Assembly: GCA_965234685.1 (NCBI GenBank)
Contig: OZ248539.1
Span: 2,170,001 to 2,234,000, forward strand
Length of the DNA: 64,000 nucleotides
Source of the DNA: Fimbriimonas planktonicus
GTDB taxonomy: Bacteria; Armatimonadota; Fimbriimonadia; Fimbriimonadales; Fimbriimonadaceae
Direction: 5' to 3'
Shown: positions 16,821 to 26,725 of the stretch, piece after piece
How positions within the stretch are numbered: the stretch's first letter is position 1
Layout of the letters: each line of letters opens with the position of its first letter
The notes under the pieces: model-generated
Databases searched by the model: none
Told to the model about the DNA's origin: nothing
The model's input: only the letters and a program-made list of their open reading frames with translations
Program-made: the position numbers and the translations under genes

Positions 16821-17645
16821 TCACCCTTTGACCGCACCCGCCAACATCGCTTCGTAAATCTTCTCTCGATACCGCCAATACACAACGAACGCCGGCAGCA
16901 TCACGATGACCAGCGCGGCGAAGACGCTGCCCCAGTCGGCTTGATACTGCCGCGCCATGGTTAGGTTCGCCAGGCCGATCGGCAAGGTTCGGATGTTCTC
17001 GGAGTTCGCCAAAACCAGCGCAAGGTTGAACTCGTTCCAGAGCCCGAGGCCGTTGAAGATCGCGGCGACGATCAGGCCCGGCCGGGCTAAGGGGAGCATG
17101 ATCTTTTGGTAGACCATGAGGTGCCCGCACCCGTCCAAAACCGCCGCTTCTTCGAGCTCGGTCGGAACGTTCTGAAAGAACCCGGTCAGCACGAAAACCG
17201 TGAACGACAAGGAGAACGCGACGTAAACGATGCCCAGTCCGAGCAACGACTCGGACAAGCCGAGCCGCCGAAGCAGGTCGGTCAGCGGAGCCAAAACCAG
17301 GAAGTTCGGAAACATCATCCCGCCCAGGAAAATCGCATAAAGCGCTTTCGACCCTGGGAACGGATACCTCGCGAAAATGTACGCCGCCATCGCCCCAACC
17401 GGAATCAAAACCGCCAGCGATCCGACCGTCACCATCACGCTGTTCCAAAAATACTTGGCCAGCCCGGCCTCGTTCCAAGCCGCTGCGTAGTTCTCAAACT
17501 TCGGCTGCGCCGGAAGCGACCACGGACTCGCGAAAATTTCGGGGCTCGTTTTTAGGGAGCTGATGAGAACCCAAACCAGCGGCACGACAATCACCGCTAG
17601 GTAGGCGGTCAACGCCACCGTGCCCAGCCACTGTCGCCCCTTCAA
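16821..17645 (-). CDS. CUT1 carbohydrate ABC transporter permease, MalG-like
   Basis: A 274-residue inner-membrane permease with six predicted helices, starting with VALTAYLAVIVVPLVWVLISSLKTSPEIF. The EAA loop that docks the ATPase reads ELEEAAVLDGCGHLMVYQKIMLPLARPGL. It is the last gene of a binding protein-MalF-MalG operon and overlaps the MalF gene by 4 nt. No ATPase is encoded with it. The transported sugar cannot be inferred. Confidence 0.93.
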   Translation of the reverse strand: MKGRQWLGTVALTAYLAVIVVPLVWVLISSLKTSPEIFASPWSLPAQPKFENYAAAWNEAGLAKYFWNSVMVTVGSLAVLIPVGAMAAYIFARYPFPGSKALYAIFLGGMMFPNFLVLAPLTDLLRRLGLSESLLGLGIVYVAFSLSFTVFVLTGFFQNVPTELEEAAVLDGCGHLMVYQKIMLPLARPGLIVAAIFNGLGLWNEFNLALVLANSENIRTLPIGLANLTMARQYQADWGSVFAALVIVMLPAFVVYWRYREKIYEAMLAGAVKG

Positions 17646-18541
17646 GCCCGCGCCCCCGCCGCCGCGGTCGGATCCTTACGGAAGTAAGCCAAAACCGCCA
17701 AGCTCGCCAGCATGCTCACCGCGAACACGACGACTGCCAAAGCCGAGGCATAACCGTATTGGCCATTCTTCGCGATTTGCTCATATAGGTACGAAACAAT
17801 CGTCTCCGTCCCCCGGTCCGGCCCGCCTTCCGTCATCACGAAGACCAAGGCGAATACGGTGAGGATATGGATCAAAAGGTAGGTAATCGCCGTCCGCTTC
17901 ACCGACCAAAGCAACGGCCAAGTGACGTGCCGAAACCGATGCCAGCCCTCGCTGCCGTCCAAGGCGCTCGCCTCTTTGATCTCCTCCGAGATCTGCTTGA
18001 GCCCCGCGCTAAAGAGCAGAACAAAGAAGCCGAGCGCGTGCCAAACAAACGCCACGGCAATCGCCCCAAAGGCATACCGAGGATCGCGGACAATCCCCGG
18101 ATCGCGCACCGGAAGCCCGACCCGGAACAGCAAATCGGTCACGAGACCGTATTTCGGGTTCAGCTGGAACTGCCAAATCAGAGCCACGGCGACAAGCGAA
18201 ATCACCTGCGGGAACAGATAAATCGCCCGCGCAAACTTCCGCACCGGCCCCGCCCCGTCCGTCAAATGCGCCAGCAAAACCCCGAGGCCGATGGTGACAA
18301 CCCCGGCCAAGACCAGCAGCATTCCCGTGTTCTGAAGCGACTTCCAAAACACCGGATCCTGGCTCAGGTTCTGGAAGTTCTCCATTCCGATGAACTTCCG
18401 ATTCCGGCTAACGCCGCGCCATCGGTACATCGACATCTGGAACGACTGCAACAGCGGCCAGACCAAAAAGACCGCGTACAGCAAAACCGCCGGCGATAGG
18501 AACGCAACAATAAACGCGCCCCTACCTTTCGAATGTCGCAT
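17642..18541 (-). CDS. CUT1 carbohydrate ABC transporter permease, MalF-like
   Basis: 299 residues from the ATG at 18541 (MRHSKGRGAFIVAFLSPAVLLYAVF). The frame is open to 18616, but that would run back into the binding-protein gene and add an Arg-rich non-family sequence. Six membrane helices are predicted. The EAA loop is EEIKEASALDGSEGWHRFRHVTWPLL. It begins 7 nt after the binding-protein stop and overlaps the MalG gene, as expected for a coupled heterodimer. Confidence 0.93.
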   Translation of the reverse strand: MRHSKGRGAFIVAFLSPAVLLYAVFLVWPLLQSFQMSMYRWRGVSRNRKFIGMENFQNLSQDPVFWKSLQNTGMLLVLAGVVTIGLGVLLAHLTDGAGPVRKFARAIYLFPQVISLVAVALIWQFQLNPKYGLVTDLLFRVGLPVRDPGIVRDPRYAFGAIAVAFVWHALGFFVLLFSAGLKQISEEIKEASALDGSEGWHRFRHVTWPLLWSVKRTAITYLLIHILTVFALVFVMTEGGPDRGTETIVSYLYEQIAKNGQYGYASALAVVVFAVSMLASLAVLAYFRKDPTAAAGARA

Positions 18542-18548
18542 GCCGAAA

Positions 18549-19889
18549 TCAGACCTTGTGCTTCGTGACGTTCGGATCCTTTCGAACCTTATCCGCCGCC
18601 GCTTCCGCCCGGTCACAGAACTGCTGAGCCGTAAGCTGACCGTTGAGCAAGCTCGTCAACCCGTTCTCCAATTCGGTGCTCAAGGTCGGATACCAGTGCC
18701 GGAACTGAACCGAGTAAACCGCCTTGCTCTCGCGCAGGGTCTTGCTTGGAACCTTCAAAACATCAGGCAATTCGCCATCATCGCTGCCCTTAATCGCCAT
18801 CAGCGTGCCCTTCTCCTGCACAAACTTCTTGGCGACCGAAAGGCTGGTCATGTACTTGAACAGCTCAATCGCGGCTTCCTTGTTCTTCGCCTCAGTCGGC
18901 ACCATCCAAGGCTCAATCCCGATCAAAACCGCCGTCGGATCACCCTTTCCGCCATCAATAAACGGCGGCAAGAAGTACTCCATCTTCGCCGTCGCGGGCA
19001 TGGTCTTCTTCATTTCGCTGAACAGCCAACTGCCGCAAGGCACCATCGCCGCCTTGCCCTGAACGAATTCCTGCTGAGCTTCGGTGTGGCTCATCGAAGT
19101 CGCCCCTTCTTGGAAGAAGCCCTTCTTTTTGAGCTCGACAATCCGCTCCGTCGCCTGAACCATCGCGGGCGAATTCCACGCTCCCTCTTCTAGGTTCTGA
19201 GCCGCATTAACCGCGTCGATGCCACCAATGCTCTGCACCCAAGGCAACAGCATCCCATCGATCATGTAGTACGGGTATTTGCCCTGGAAGGTGATGGGCG
19301 CCATGCCCTTCTTCTTGATCTTGTCGGCCAGCGTCAGCAGTTCCGAGTAAGTCTTCGGCACCGTCCAGCCGTTCTTCTTGAAGACTTCGGGGTCGTACCA
19401 CCAGCCGTAAATCATCACGTAGTACGGCAAGGTGTATTGAACGCCCTTAAGCTGTCCCAGGGCCAAAATCTGCGGGTCAAAGCTCTCTCGCCAAGTTCCG
19501 TCCCCTTCGGCCGCCTTGCCATCAAGCGCCGGACCGAGGTCAACCAGCTGATCCTCTTCGGCCAAATCCCAATGCTTCATCCCCCAACCGGGGAACGTGA
19601 GGTCAGGAGGGTTTCCGTTGGCAAACCGCGGAGTCAAAGATTCCCAAACGCGCGGACCACCTTCGACGGTGATCTTGAGGTCTGGATGCTGCTTCTCGAA
19701 CTCCTTCGCCGATGCCTGATAAAAGTCGATGCCGTATCCGCCCTGGAAGGCTTGGACTTCAAGCGCACCGGTCAGCTTTCCGCCCGGAGTCGGCGCGGCA
19801 GTTTCTTTCGCCTCGGGAGCTGCGGTCGAGTTGCATCCGACGAGGCCAGCCGCCAGGGTGATCGAAGCGATTGCGACAACGAATTTCAT
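18549..19889 (-). CDS. Extracellular sugar-binding lipoprotein of a CUT1 importer
   Basis: A 446-residue family 1 solute-binding protein. The N-terminus MKFVVAIASITLAAGLVGCNS is a lipoprotein signal with a clear lipobox (LVGC), so the mature protein is anchored by Cys19. Binding-protein landmarks include KEFEKQHPDLKITVEGGP, PDLTFPGWG, YYVMIYGWWYDPEVFKKNGW and QQEFVQGKAAMVPCGSWL. It is the first gene of the importer operon. A promoter with an internal palindrome lies about 45 bp upstream. Confidence 0.94.
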   Translation of the reverse strand: MKFVVAIASITLAAGLVGCNSTAAPEAKETAAPTPGGKLTGALEVQAFQGGYGIDFYQASAKEFEKQHPDLKITVEGGPRVWESLTPRFANGNPPDLTFPGWGMKHWDLAEEDQLVDLGPALDGKAAEGDGTWRESFDPQILALGQLKGVQYTLPYYVMIYGWWYDPEVFKKNGWTVPKTYSELLTLADKIKKKGMAPITFQGKYPYYMIDGMLLPWVQSIGGIDAVNAAQNLEEGAWNSPAMVQATERIVELKKKGFFQEGATSMSHTEAQQEFVQGKAAMVPCGSWLFSEMKKTMPATAKMEYFLPPFIDGGKGDPTAVLIGIEPWMVPTEAKNKEAAIELFKYMTSLSVAKKFVQEKGTLMAIKGSDDGELPDVLKVPSKTLRESKAVYSVQFRHWYPTLSTELENGLTSLLNGQLTAQQFCDRAEAAADKVRKDPNVTKHKV

Positions 19890-19933
19890 GGGGTCTATTA
19901 TCGCAGTCTTGAAGCTTTTCGGCTAGGAAAGGC

Positions 19934-19961
19934 ATCATACGACAAACGTGTCGCATGTTAA
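19934..19961 (-). promoter_or_regulatory. Putative promoter and operator of the sugar importer operon
   Basis: On the minus strand TTAACA (19956-19961) and TATGAT (19934-19939) are 16 bp apart. The spacer is an 8+8 bp inverted repeat (half-sites ATACGACA and TGTCGCAT around AACG, 19937-19956) with one mismatch. A palindrome between -35 and -10 is typical of a LacI-type repressor site. A second possible -10 (GATAAT, 19897-19902) lies 7 nt before the ATG. Confidence 0.45.
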
Positions 19962-20022
19962 GTGATCGCTTTTTGCCCTTAAGGGTTGCGTAATCGACAT
20001 TGTTTATGCGTATAAAGTATTC

Positions 20023-21663
20023 ATGGCGACGGTCCGACGCTGGCTTCTGATTCTTGTCCCGGTGTTTGTGCTGGCCTTCTTCGTTTTTTCGCGCGTTAAG
20101 GCGGTTGAAACGGCAGAGGCGAAGCAAAAGGCAGAGGCCGGCGCACGCAAGGGTGCAGCAGCCAGCGTAGAGGTCGCGACCGCCGAGTCCCGTCCCATTG
20201 TCCAGACCATCGAGGCGATCGGGAACGTGACTTCCGAGTTCACCGTGAACCTCAGTCCGCGCATTTCTGGGCTCATCACTTCCCTTCAAGTCCGTGAGGG
20301 CGATCGCGTAACGGCAGGACAGGTTCTCGTCCGCATCGACCCGAATCAGGCCCAAGCCCAGATTCTCGAAAGCACCGCCAACGTGAACGAAAGCCGAAGC
20401 CGACTAGCTCAAGCACAAGCGACGATTCAAGCCAGCGAAGTCCAAATCGAAACCAACATCCGCCAAGCCCGCGCCGAGCTTGCCAGCGAGGAAGCAACGC
20501 TTCAACAAGTTCGAAAGCAAGTTGAAGGACGGGTGGCCAATGCCGCGGCAACCGTTCGGCAATCCGAAGCCGCCCTCGCCGTCACCCGAGCCGAAAAGAA
20601 GAACCGCGCCGCAGAGCTCACCGGCGCCCAAGCGACTTTGAAGAATGAGCAGATCCGGCTCGAACGAGTGAAGGGCCTTTTTGAGAAAGGCTACGTCGCA
20701 GGATCGCTCGTAGATAACGCAACCGCCGCGGTGGGCGTCGCCGAATCTGCGGTCCGGGTGAAGGAAGGCGAAGTCGAATCCGCCCAAGCCGACATCGATG
20801 CCGCCCAAGCGAAGCTGGAAGCCGACCGAACCGCACTCACGACAACTCAGGCAAGCGGCCAGGCCGAAATTCAGGCCTCCGCTGCCCGGGTCTCACAGCT
20901 TAAGTCGGCGGTCACCGCCGCAGAAGCGAACCGAGCGCAATCACCCGCCAACCGAGCTAACGTAAACGCCCTTCAAGCCGGCGTGGCGTCGGTCGAAGCC
21001 CAGCTTCAAGCCGCTGAAGCGCAACGTAAAGACACGGAGCTGAGTTCGCCATTCTCGGGAATAGTGACCTCTCGCACCGCTGATCCGGGCACCTTAGCCA
21101 GCCCGGGTCAGGCCGTGCTTCGAGTCGAATCCGCCGACTCTTTATTCGTGATCGCGGCCATTCCGGTCACTGACGCCGCCCGGGTGCGTCCGGGTCAGCC
21201 AGTGACCCTTCGGCTCGATGGTTCGACCGGTGCCCCCATCCAAACTCGGGTGGACACGGTTGTTCCTTCTGCAAACCCCAGCGACCGCCAAGTATCGGTT
21301 CGAATGCGGGTGAAGAACACGGACGGCCAGATCAAGCCGGGAATGTTCGCGAAGGTCTCCATCGAGATTGATCGTACGGAGTCCACCATTGTCGTTCCGG
21401 GCGATGCGATCAAGGAAGGCTCCATCGCCGTGGTGCTCGCAGACGGAACTACCGAGAATCGCGAAGTGAAAACCGGCAAATCGGACGCACGAGGAATTCA
21501 AGTCCTCGACGGCATTCGACCCGGTGAAAAAGTTATCGTCCTTTCCTACAGTCCGGTTAAGCCGGGATCGAAGGTGAATATCACGGCCGAGCGACTGCCA
21601 GATGGAAGCCGAAAGCTAGTTGAGGCCCCGAAAAAGGCTGATCAGAAGGACGTGAAGAAGTGA
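20023..21663 (+). CDS. RND efflux periplasmic adaptor (HlyD/MFP family) with long coiled coil
   Basis: A 546-residue membrane fusion protein. Residues 7-24 (WLLILVPVFVLAFFVFS) anchor it. A lipoyl half-motif follows (LSPRISGLITSLQVREGDRVTAGQVLVRID), then an unusually long Ala/Glu/Gln-rich coiled coil of about 220 residues, the second lipoyl half (AQRKDTELSSPFSGIVTSR) and beta-barrel/membrane-proximal domains. It is longer than typical AcrA (about 400 aa), mostly because of the coiled coil. It is the first gene of an operon with the RND pump, and its stop overlaps the pump's GTG. TATAAA ends 6 nt before the ATG. Confidence 0.92.
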   Translation: MATVRRWLLILVPVFVLAFFVFSRVKAVETAEAKQKAEAGARKGAAASVEVATAESRPIVQTIEAIGNVTSEFTVNLSPRISGLITSLQVREGDRVTAGQVLVRIDPNQAQAQILESTANVNESRSRLAQAQATIQASEVQIETNIRQARAELASEEATLQQVRKQVEGRVANAAATVRQSEAALAVTRAEKKNRAAELTGAQATLKNEQIRLERVKGLFEKGYVAGSLVDNATAAVGVAESAVRVKEGEVESAQADIDAAQAKLEADRTALTTTQASGQAEIQASAARVSQLKSAVTAAEANRAQSPANRANVNALQAGVASVEAQLQAAEAQRKDTELSSPFSGIVTSRTADPGTLASPGQAVLRVESADSLFVIAAIPVTDAARVRPGQPVTLRLDGSTGAPIQTRVDTVVPSANPSDRQVSVRMRVKNTDGQIKPGMFAKVSIEIDRTESTIVVPGDAIKEGSIAVVLADGTTENREVKTGKSDARGIQVLDGIRPGEKVIVLSYSPVKPGSKVNITAERLPDGSRKLVEAPKKADQKDVKK

Positions 21664-24600
21664 GCGTCGCAAAATGGTCCGTCAGCCGTCCGGTCGCGGT
21701 GACGATGCGCATCGCGGCACTCGTTCTCCTCGGCGCAATATGCTTCCTTCGTATCCCGATCGACCTTTTGCCGCGCGTTGACCTGCCCGTCGTCACGATC
21801 AACACGAACTGGCCCAATACACCGCCGCAAGAAATTGAAACGCAGCTGACTCGGCCGATCGAGCAAGCCGTCTCAACGATTCCCGGCCTTTACTCGGTGT
21901 CTTCAAGTTCACGCCTCGGCGAGTCTCAGGTTCGCGTCACGCTGAATTACGGCGTGAACGTGGACAAGGCGACGGTCGACGTGCTGCAGTACGTCCAGCG
22001 AGCATCTCGCTCCTTCCCCAACGACCCGAACATCACGCCTCCGGTCGTCTATAAGCTCGACCCGAACTCGTTCCCGATCATGATTTTGGGGGTCAGCGGC
22101 ATTGAAGACCCGATCAAACTAAAATCGCTACTGGTCAATGAAATCGGTCCGATCATCGAGTCTGCCGGCGGCGTTGCCCAGGCCACGGTCAGCGGCGGTC
22201 GCGACCGCGCCATCATCGTGGACGTTAATCCCGACAAGCTCCAAGCTTACGGCCTGACTCTTGCCGATGTCGCATCCCGAATCCAGGCCGAGAACATCAG
22301 CCAACCGGCGGGCCTTGCTAAGTCGGGCGAGCGTGAGTACATCCTGCGCTCCTCGGGTTACTTCAAGAACATCGATGACGCCAAGAACACTCCGGTCCGC
22401 ACCATCAACGGCCGCGAAATTCTGCTCAAGGACGTTTCCGCCGTTCGAGACGAGGCTACCGAGCAGCGAGTCTGGACCCGAGTTAATGGCGTTCCAGCCG
22501 TCGGCTTATCGGTCACAAAGCAGAGCGATGCCAACACGGTGCAGACCGAGGCCAACGTTCGCAAGGCGATCATCGAGATCGAGCGCCGATACCCGGGCCT
22601 GAAGTTCAGCACGGCTTACGATCAATCCGCGTTCGTCAAAGAGTCGATTCACTTGCTCCAAGAGCACGCCGTCATCGGTGGAACTCTGGCGATTCTCGCC
22701 ATTCTGTTCTTCCTGCGGAATGCCCGATCTACGCTCGTCGTCGCGCTGTCCATCCCGATTTCGATCACCAGTACGTTCGCGTTGATGTACTTCAACGGCT
22801 TCACGCTGAATACGATTTCTCTCAGCGCGCTTGCCCTGTCTACCGGGCTTATCGTGGACGATGCGATTGTCGTGCTGGAGAACATTTTCCGGCACATGGA
22901 GCGCGACAAGAAGAGCGCGGTCGATGCGAGTATTTCCGGCACCCAGGAAATCATGCAGGCGGTTGTCGCCTCGACGATCACCGTCATGGTCGTCTTCGTT
23001 CCGCTATTCCTAATCCAGGGCCAGTCGGGCCAAATCTTCACCCAGTTGGCGCTGGTTGTCATCTTCTCGCTTGCCGTCTCCCTGCTTGATGCGGCGACGG
23101 TTGTGCCGATGCTCGCGTCACGCGTCATCCGCGCCCAAGAGGTGATCGACCTCGAACACCCGGAACGGCAGATTCAGAAACGCAGCATCGGCGCAAAGAT
23201 TTCGGGCCGAATGGGGCTGATGTTCAACGCTATCGACGAGTCGTATCGTTCTGGCTTGGAGTGGGCGCTGAAGCGACGCTGGTGGGTGGTTGGCGGAGCG
23301 GCCTTGCTCACTGCCGCGGTGATTCCTCTTTGGGACATGGTCGGCTCGGAGAGCCTGCCAAAGACCGACTCGGGGGACATCAACGTGCGCGTCAGGCTCC
23401 CGGTTGGAACGGCGTTGTCGACGACTCGGGACAAGATGGACCAGGTTGAGAAGGCTCTTCTGGCTGATCCCGACATCGAGACCGTGTTCCTTTCGGTCGG
23501 CGCTGGCATTTCGTTCCGAGGCTCGGTGGGCGGCGCGCAAGCGAATGCGGGCGCGGCCAACATTCACCTGAAACACGAACGCACGGCGAAGACGGAAGAC
23601 ATTGCAAAGCGAATTGAAGCGAGCCTGAAAAACATCTCGGGCATCCGCGCGACCGCCAGCCCGTTCGACCTTGTTTCGAACATCATCGGCGGCAACTCTC
23701 AGGGTCTGCAAATTGACATTCTGGGATCTAACCTTGAGCAACTCAACATCGTCGCAGACCAAGTGAAAGACGCAATCACCGATACGCCTGGGCTTGAGGG
23801 TGTCGACGTCAGCGTCGAGGATTCCACGCCGGAAGTTCAGTGGTCCGTAGACCGCCAAAAAGCGCAGGCGCTCGGCGTGAGCTACCAAGACATCGCTGCC
23901 GCCATCCAAGGCAGCACAAACGGCACCTTGTCGACTTACTTCCAGGAAGACGGATTCCAGTATCCAATCTATGTGCAGCTTCCCGTGGAAGAACGACGCG
24001 AGATCACGGAGCTGGTAAAAATCCCGGTCCGGCTGAACCCAGTCACCGGCTCACCGATTCTGCTGGGACAAGTTGCCACCCCGATCATTACCGGCGGTCC
24101 AAACGAAATCAATCGACTGAACCGGCAGCGGTTTATCTCGGTTGGTGGACGGTATAGCGATCGAACCGAGAGCGAAATTCTCGCCGATGTTGAAGCCAAG
24201 ATGGCAAAAATGGAGTTGCCGCAAGGCACGACTTGGGCCTTTGGTGAGCGTCAGCGGCGAAAGGCAGAAGAGTTCAGCGGCCTCGGGATTGCCGTTGCGC
24301 TGGCGGTCGTGCTGATCTACATGTTGCTCGCTTCGCAGTTTGAGAGCTTCATCTATCCGTTGGTCGTACTTGCAACGGTTCCTCTGTGCGTCGTCGGAGT
24401 CATTCTCGCGCTCTTCCTAACGGGCAGGGCGTTTGGCTTAACGGCGTTTGTTGGGCTTTTGATGCTCATTGGCATCGTTGTGAAGAACGGAATATTGTTG
24501 GTGGACTACACGAACCAGCTTCGTGGGAGAGGTGTGCCTCGAGATGAAGCAATTCTCGTTGCTTCTCCAACGCGGCTTCGTCCGATCTTGATGACTTCGA

Positions 24601-24881
24601 TTGCGGCCATCTTCGGAATGATCCCCCTTGCTGCCGCGACGAACGCAGCCTCGCAGCTTCAAGCGCCGCTTGCTACCGTCGTTATCGGCGGACTCGCGAC
24701 TTCCACTTTGCTCACCTTGTTCGTGGTTCCTGTTGTCTACACGTTCTTTGATGACATGGCCAGAAAGGTTCGAAAAGACCCGCGCGATTTCGCCGCTGCG
24801 GTTGGTATCGAGCCAACGCCGGCATCGGTCGGACCAAGCGTTCTGGAAGATGATGCGGCGGTAGGGGCGGGACGTGAATGA
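21660..24881 (+). CDS. RND-family efflux pump inner-membrane transporter (AcrB/MexB type)
   Basis: A 1073-residue proton-driven transporter starting with GTG. It has the two-fold RND layout: helix 1 (VTMRIAALVLLGAICFLRIP), a large periplasmic loop, then helices 2-6 including the proton-relay Asp pair in LSTGLIVDDAIVVLENIFRHME, and a second repeat from about residue 540 (RRWWVVGGAALLTAAVIPLW). It is most like hydrophobic/amphiphilic drug exporters (HAE1). No TolC-type channel is encoded beside it. The gene overlaps both neighbours, so adaptor, pump and regulator are one transcript. Confidence 0.95.
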   Translation: MSVAKWSVSRPVAVTMRIAALVLLGAICFLRIPIDLLPRVDLPVVTINTNWPNTPPQEIETQLTRPIEQAVSTIPGLYSVSSSSRLGESQVRVTLNYGVNVDKATVDVLQYVQRASRSFPNDPNITPPVVYKLDPNSFPIMILGVSGIEDPIKLKSLLVNEIGPIIESAGGVAQATVSGGRDRAIIVDVNPDKLQAYGLTLADVASRIQAENISQPAGLAKSGEREYILRSSGYFKNIDDAKNTPVRTINGREILLKDVSAVRDEATEQRVWTRVNGVPAVGLSVTKQSDANTVQTEANVRKAIIEIERRYPGLKFSTAYDQSAFVKESIHLLQEHAVIGGTLAILAILFFLRNARSTLVVALSIPISITSTFALMYFNGFTLNTISLSALALSTGLIVDDAIVVLENIFRHMERDKKSAVDASISGTQEIMQAVVASTITVMVVFVPLFLIQGQSGQIFTQLALVVIFSLAVSLLDAATVVPMLASRVIRAQEVIDLEHPERQIQKRSIGAKISGRMGLMFNAIDESYRSGLEWALKRRWWVVGGAALLTAAVIPLWDMVGSESLPKTDSGDINVRVRLPVGTALSTTRDKMDQVEKALLADPDIETVFLSVGAGISFRGSVGGAQANAGAANIHLKHERTAKTEDIAKRIEASLKNISGIRATASPFDLVSNIIGGNSQGLQIDILGSNLEQLNIVADQVKDAITDTPGLEGVDVSVEDSTPEVQWSVDRQKAQALGVSYQDIAAAIQGSTNGTLSTYFQEDGFQYPIYVQLPVEERREITELVKIPVRLNPVTGSPILLGQVATPIITGGPNEINRLNRQRFISVGGRYSDRTESEILADVEAKMAKMELPQGTTWAFGERQRRKAEEFSGLGIAVALAVVLIYMLLASQFESFIYPLVVLATVPLCVVGVILALFLTGRAFGLTAFVGLLMLIGIVVKNGILLVDYTNQLRGRGVPRDEAILVASPTRLRPILMTSIAAIFGMIPLAAATNAASQLQAPLATVVIGGLATSTLLTLFVVPVVYTFFDDMARKVRKDPRDFAAAVGIEPTPASVGPSVLEDDAAVGAGRE

Positions 24882-25359
24882 TCTTCGTCAAGAAGCTGAG
24901 CTGATTGAATCGCTGCTGCCAAAACTGATGCGGAAGCTGTTCCGTCCGGTCATGGACGACACGATAGGTGAGCTTCCGCTCGCGCAGCTTCGGGTCGTCC
25001 GCGCGCTCGAAGTCAGCCCACATACAGTAAGCGAGTTGGCCGAGGAATTTCGGATGAGTCTGAGCTCTGCCTCCCAGCTTGTACATCGACTGGTTGACGC
25101 GGGGCTGGTTCATGTGGACTGCGAAAGCGTGGATCGGCGAATTCGTACCGTGAAGCTGACTGCCCTTGGGTCGAAGCTGATGCGGCATCGGCGCGAAACA
25201 AGAATCCAGCTTGCGGAGAACGCGCTCGCCAGACTTTCGCCGATCGAGCGCGCCACTTTACTGTCCTCACTCGGCAGACTCTTAGCCGAGTGCGAGTCGG
25301 TTGGAGCCGAGCCATCGGAGTCGCTCGCCCAAACGGCCGAGCTTGAGCACGGTGCCTAG
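24874..25359 (+). CDS. MarR family transcriptional regulator
   Basis: 161 residues starting at a GTG inside the end of the pump gene. A winged helix is seen in TVSELAEEFRMSLSSASQLVHRLVDAGLVHVDCESVDRRIRTVKLTALG, the MarR recognition helix and wing. It is the last gene of the adaptor-pump-MarR operon, a common arrangement in which the repressor answers to pump substrates. A palindromic site upstream of the operon is not obvious, so autoregulation is inferred from context only. Confidence 0.88.
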   Translation: MNDLRQEAELIESLLPKLMRKLFRPVMDDTIGELPLAQLRVVRALEVSPHTVSELAEEFRMSLSSASQLVHRLVDAGLVHVDCESVDRRIRTVKLTALGSKLMRHRRETRIQLAENALARLSPIERATLLSSLGRLLAECESVGAEPSESLAQTAELEHGA

Positions 25360-25396
25360 CTGGTGAGTTCGGCCGGTAGCTTGGTAGCATCTCGGC

Positions 25397-26716
25397 ATGT
25401 TCGAGTTGACCCGTAGAGGATTGTTGCGTGGCGCCGCCGCGGTTGGTGCGGCTTTGTCTCCCCTGAGCCTGATCAAGGCTGAGGCCGTTGAACCTCCGCA
25501 GAAACATCCGACCATGCGAAAGGTGAAGTTCGAAGGTCGTTCTCGCATCCGAATCGGCCTCATCGGAACGGGCGGCCGCGGGCGATCTTTGCTCGGGGAT
25601 TTCCTCGCCGTGCCCGATGTTGATGTCGTTGCGATTTGCGACATCAACCCCGATGCCGTGAAAGGCGCGGTTGCCCAGATCACGAAAGCGGGCAAACCCG
25701 CACCGGCGACGTACGGCGCCACCGAGCGAGAATTTGAAAAGCTAAACCGCCGCGACGACATCGACCTCGTCGTAATCGCAACGCCTTGGGATTGGCACGT
25801 GCCCATGGCCGTTGACGCGATGAAGAGCGGCAAGCACACCGCCGTCGAAGTTCCGGCCGCCGTGACCCTTAAGCAATGCTGGGAGCTGGTCGATACTTCC
25901 GAAGCGACCCGTAAGCACTGCGTAATTCTAGAAAACTGCTGCTACGGATACAACGAGATGATGGTGCTGAACATGTGCCAGCAAGGCGTATTCGGCGAAC
26001 TGACGCACGGAGAAGCGGCGTACATCCACGACCTGCGGGGCCTTCTCTTCGCGACCTACAGCGAGGGTCTCTGGCGACGAAAGCCACATGCGATGCGGAA
26101 CGGGAACCTCTATCCAACCCATGGCCTCGGACCCGTGGCTCAGTACATGGGCGTTCACTCCGGTGACCGCTTCGAGTCCATCGTCTCTGTCAGCTCGGCC
26201 GAAAAGAGCCTAACTGCCTACGGTAAGAAAAACCTAAAGGCGGGAGACGCAAGGCTCAGCGAGAAGTACGTCTGCGGCGACATGAACACAAGCATCATCA
26301 AGACCGTCAAGGGCCGCACCATCATGCTTCAGCACGACGTGGTGACGCCTCGACCGTACAGCCGACACAATATGATCGCTGGTACGGAAGGCACCTTTGC
26401 CGACTACCCCGCGCGAATCTATCTTGATTCCATGGGGAACGACGAATGGAAAGATCTTACGAGCTTTAAGGATAGGTACGAGCATCCGCTGTGGAAAAAG
26501 AGCGGCGACTACGCGCGAAAGTACAGCGGCCACGGCGGAATGGACTTCCTTATGTGCGCACGCCTGATCGAGTGCATGCGAGACGGACTTGCTCCGGATA
26601 TGGATGTTTATGATGCCGCGGCTTGGAGCGCACCGACGCCGCTCAGCGAGGCATCGGTCGCGAAGGGCGGCTCGGCTCAGAAGTTCCCAGACTTCACGCG
26701 CGGGAACTGGAAGTAA
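25397..26716 (+). CDS. Tat-exported Gfo/Idh/MocA protein, GH109-like (alpha-N-acetylgalactosaminidase candidate)
   Basis: 439 residues. The N-terminus TRRGLLRGAAAVGAALSPLSLIKA is a twin-arginine signal. A Rossmann motif (RIGLIGTGGRGRSLL) is followed by the stretch LENCCYGYNEMMVLNMCQQG, then GELTHGEAAYIHDLRG and YPTHGLGPVAQYM. These are the stretches I associate with GH109, whose members cleave alpha-GalNAc through an NAD-mediated redox cycle. The family call is good; the substrate is inferred. It is transcribed alone; TAGCAT lies 6 nt before the ATG, and a bidirectional terminator follows. Confidence 0.85.
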   Translation: MFELTRRGLLRGAAAVGAALSPLSLIKAEAVEPPQKHPTMRKVKFEGRSRIRIGLIGTGGRGRSLLGDFLAVPDVDVVAICDINPDAVKGAVAQITKAGKPAPATYGATEREFEKLNRRDDIDLVVIATPWDWHVPMAVDAMKSGKHTAVEVPAAVTLKQCWELVDTSEATRKHCVILENCCYGYNEMMVLNMCQQGVFGELTHGEAAYIHDLRGLLFATYSEGLWRRKPHAMRNGNLYPTHGLGPVAQYMGVHSGDRFESIVSVSSAEKSLTAYGKKNLKAGDARLSEKYVCGDMNTSIIKTVKGRTIMLQHDVVTPRPYSRHNMIAGTEGTFADYPARIYLDSMGNDEWKDLTSFKDRYEHPLWKKSGDYARKYSGHGGMDFLMCARLIECMRDGLAPDMDVYDAAAWSAPTPLSEASVAKGGSAQKFPDFTRGNWK

Positions 26717-26725
26717 AGAAACAAA

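Noticed and set aside
19940..20022. A second, rightward control site for the efflux operon
   Set aside because: Only a TATAAA next to the ATG is convincing; a MarR-type palindrome upstream of the adaptor gene is not evident, and the strong palindrome fits the leftward importer promoter better.
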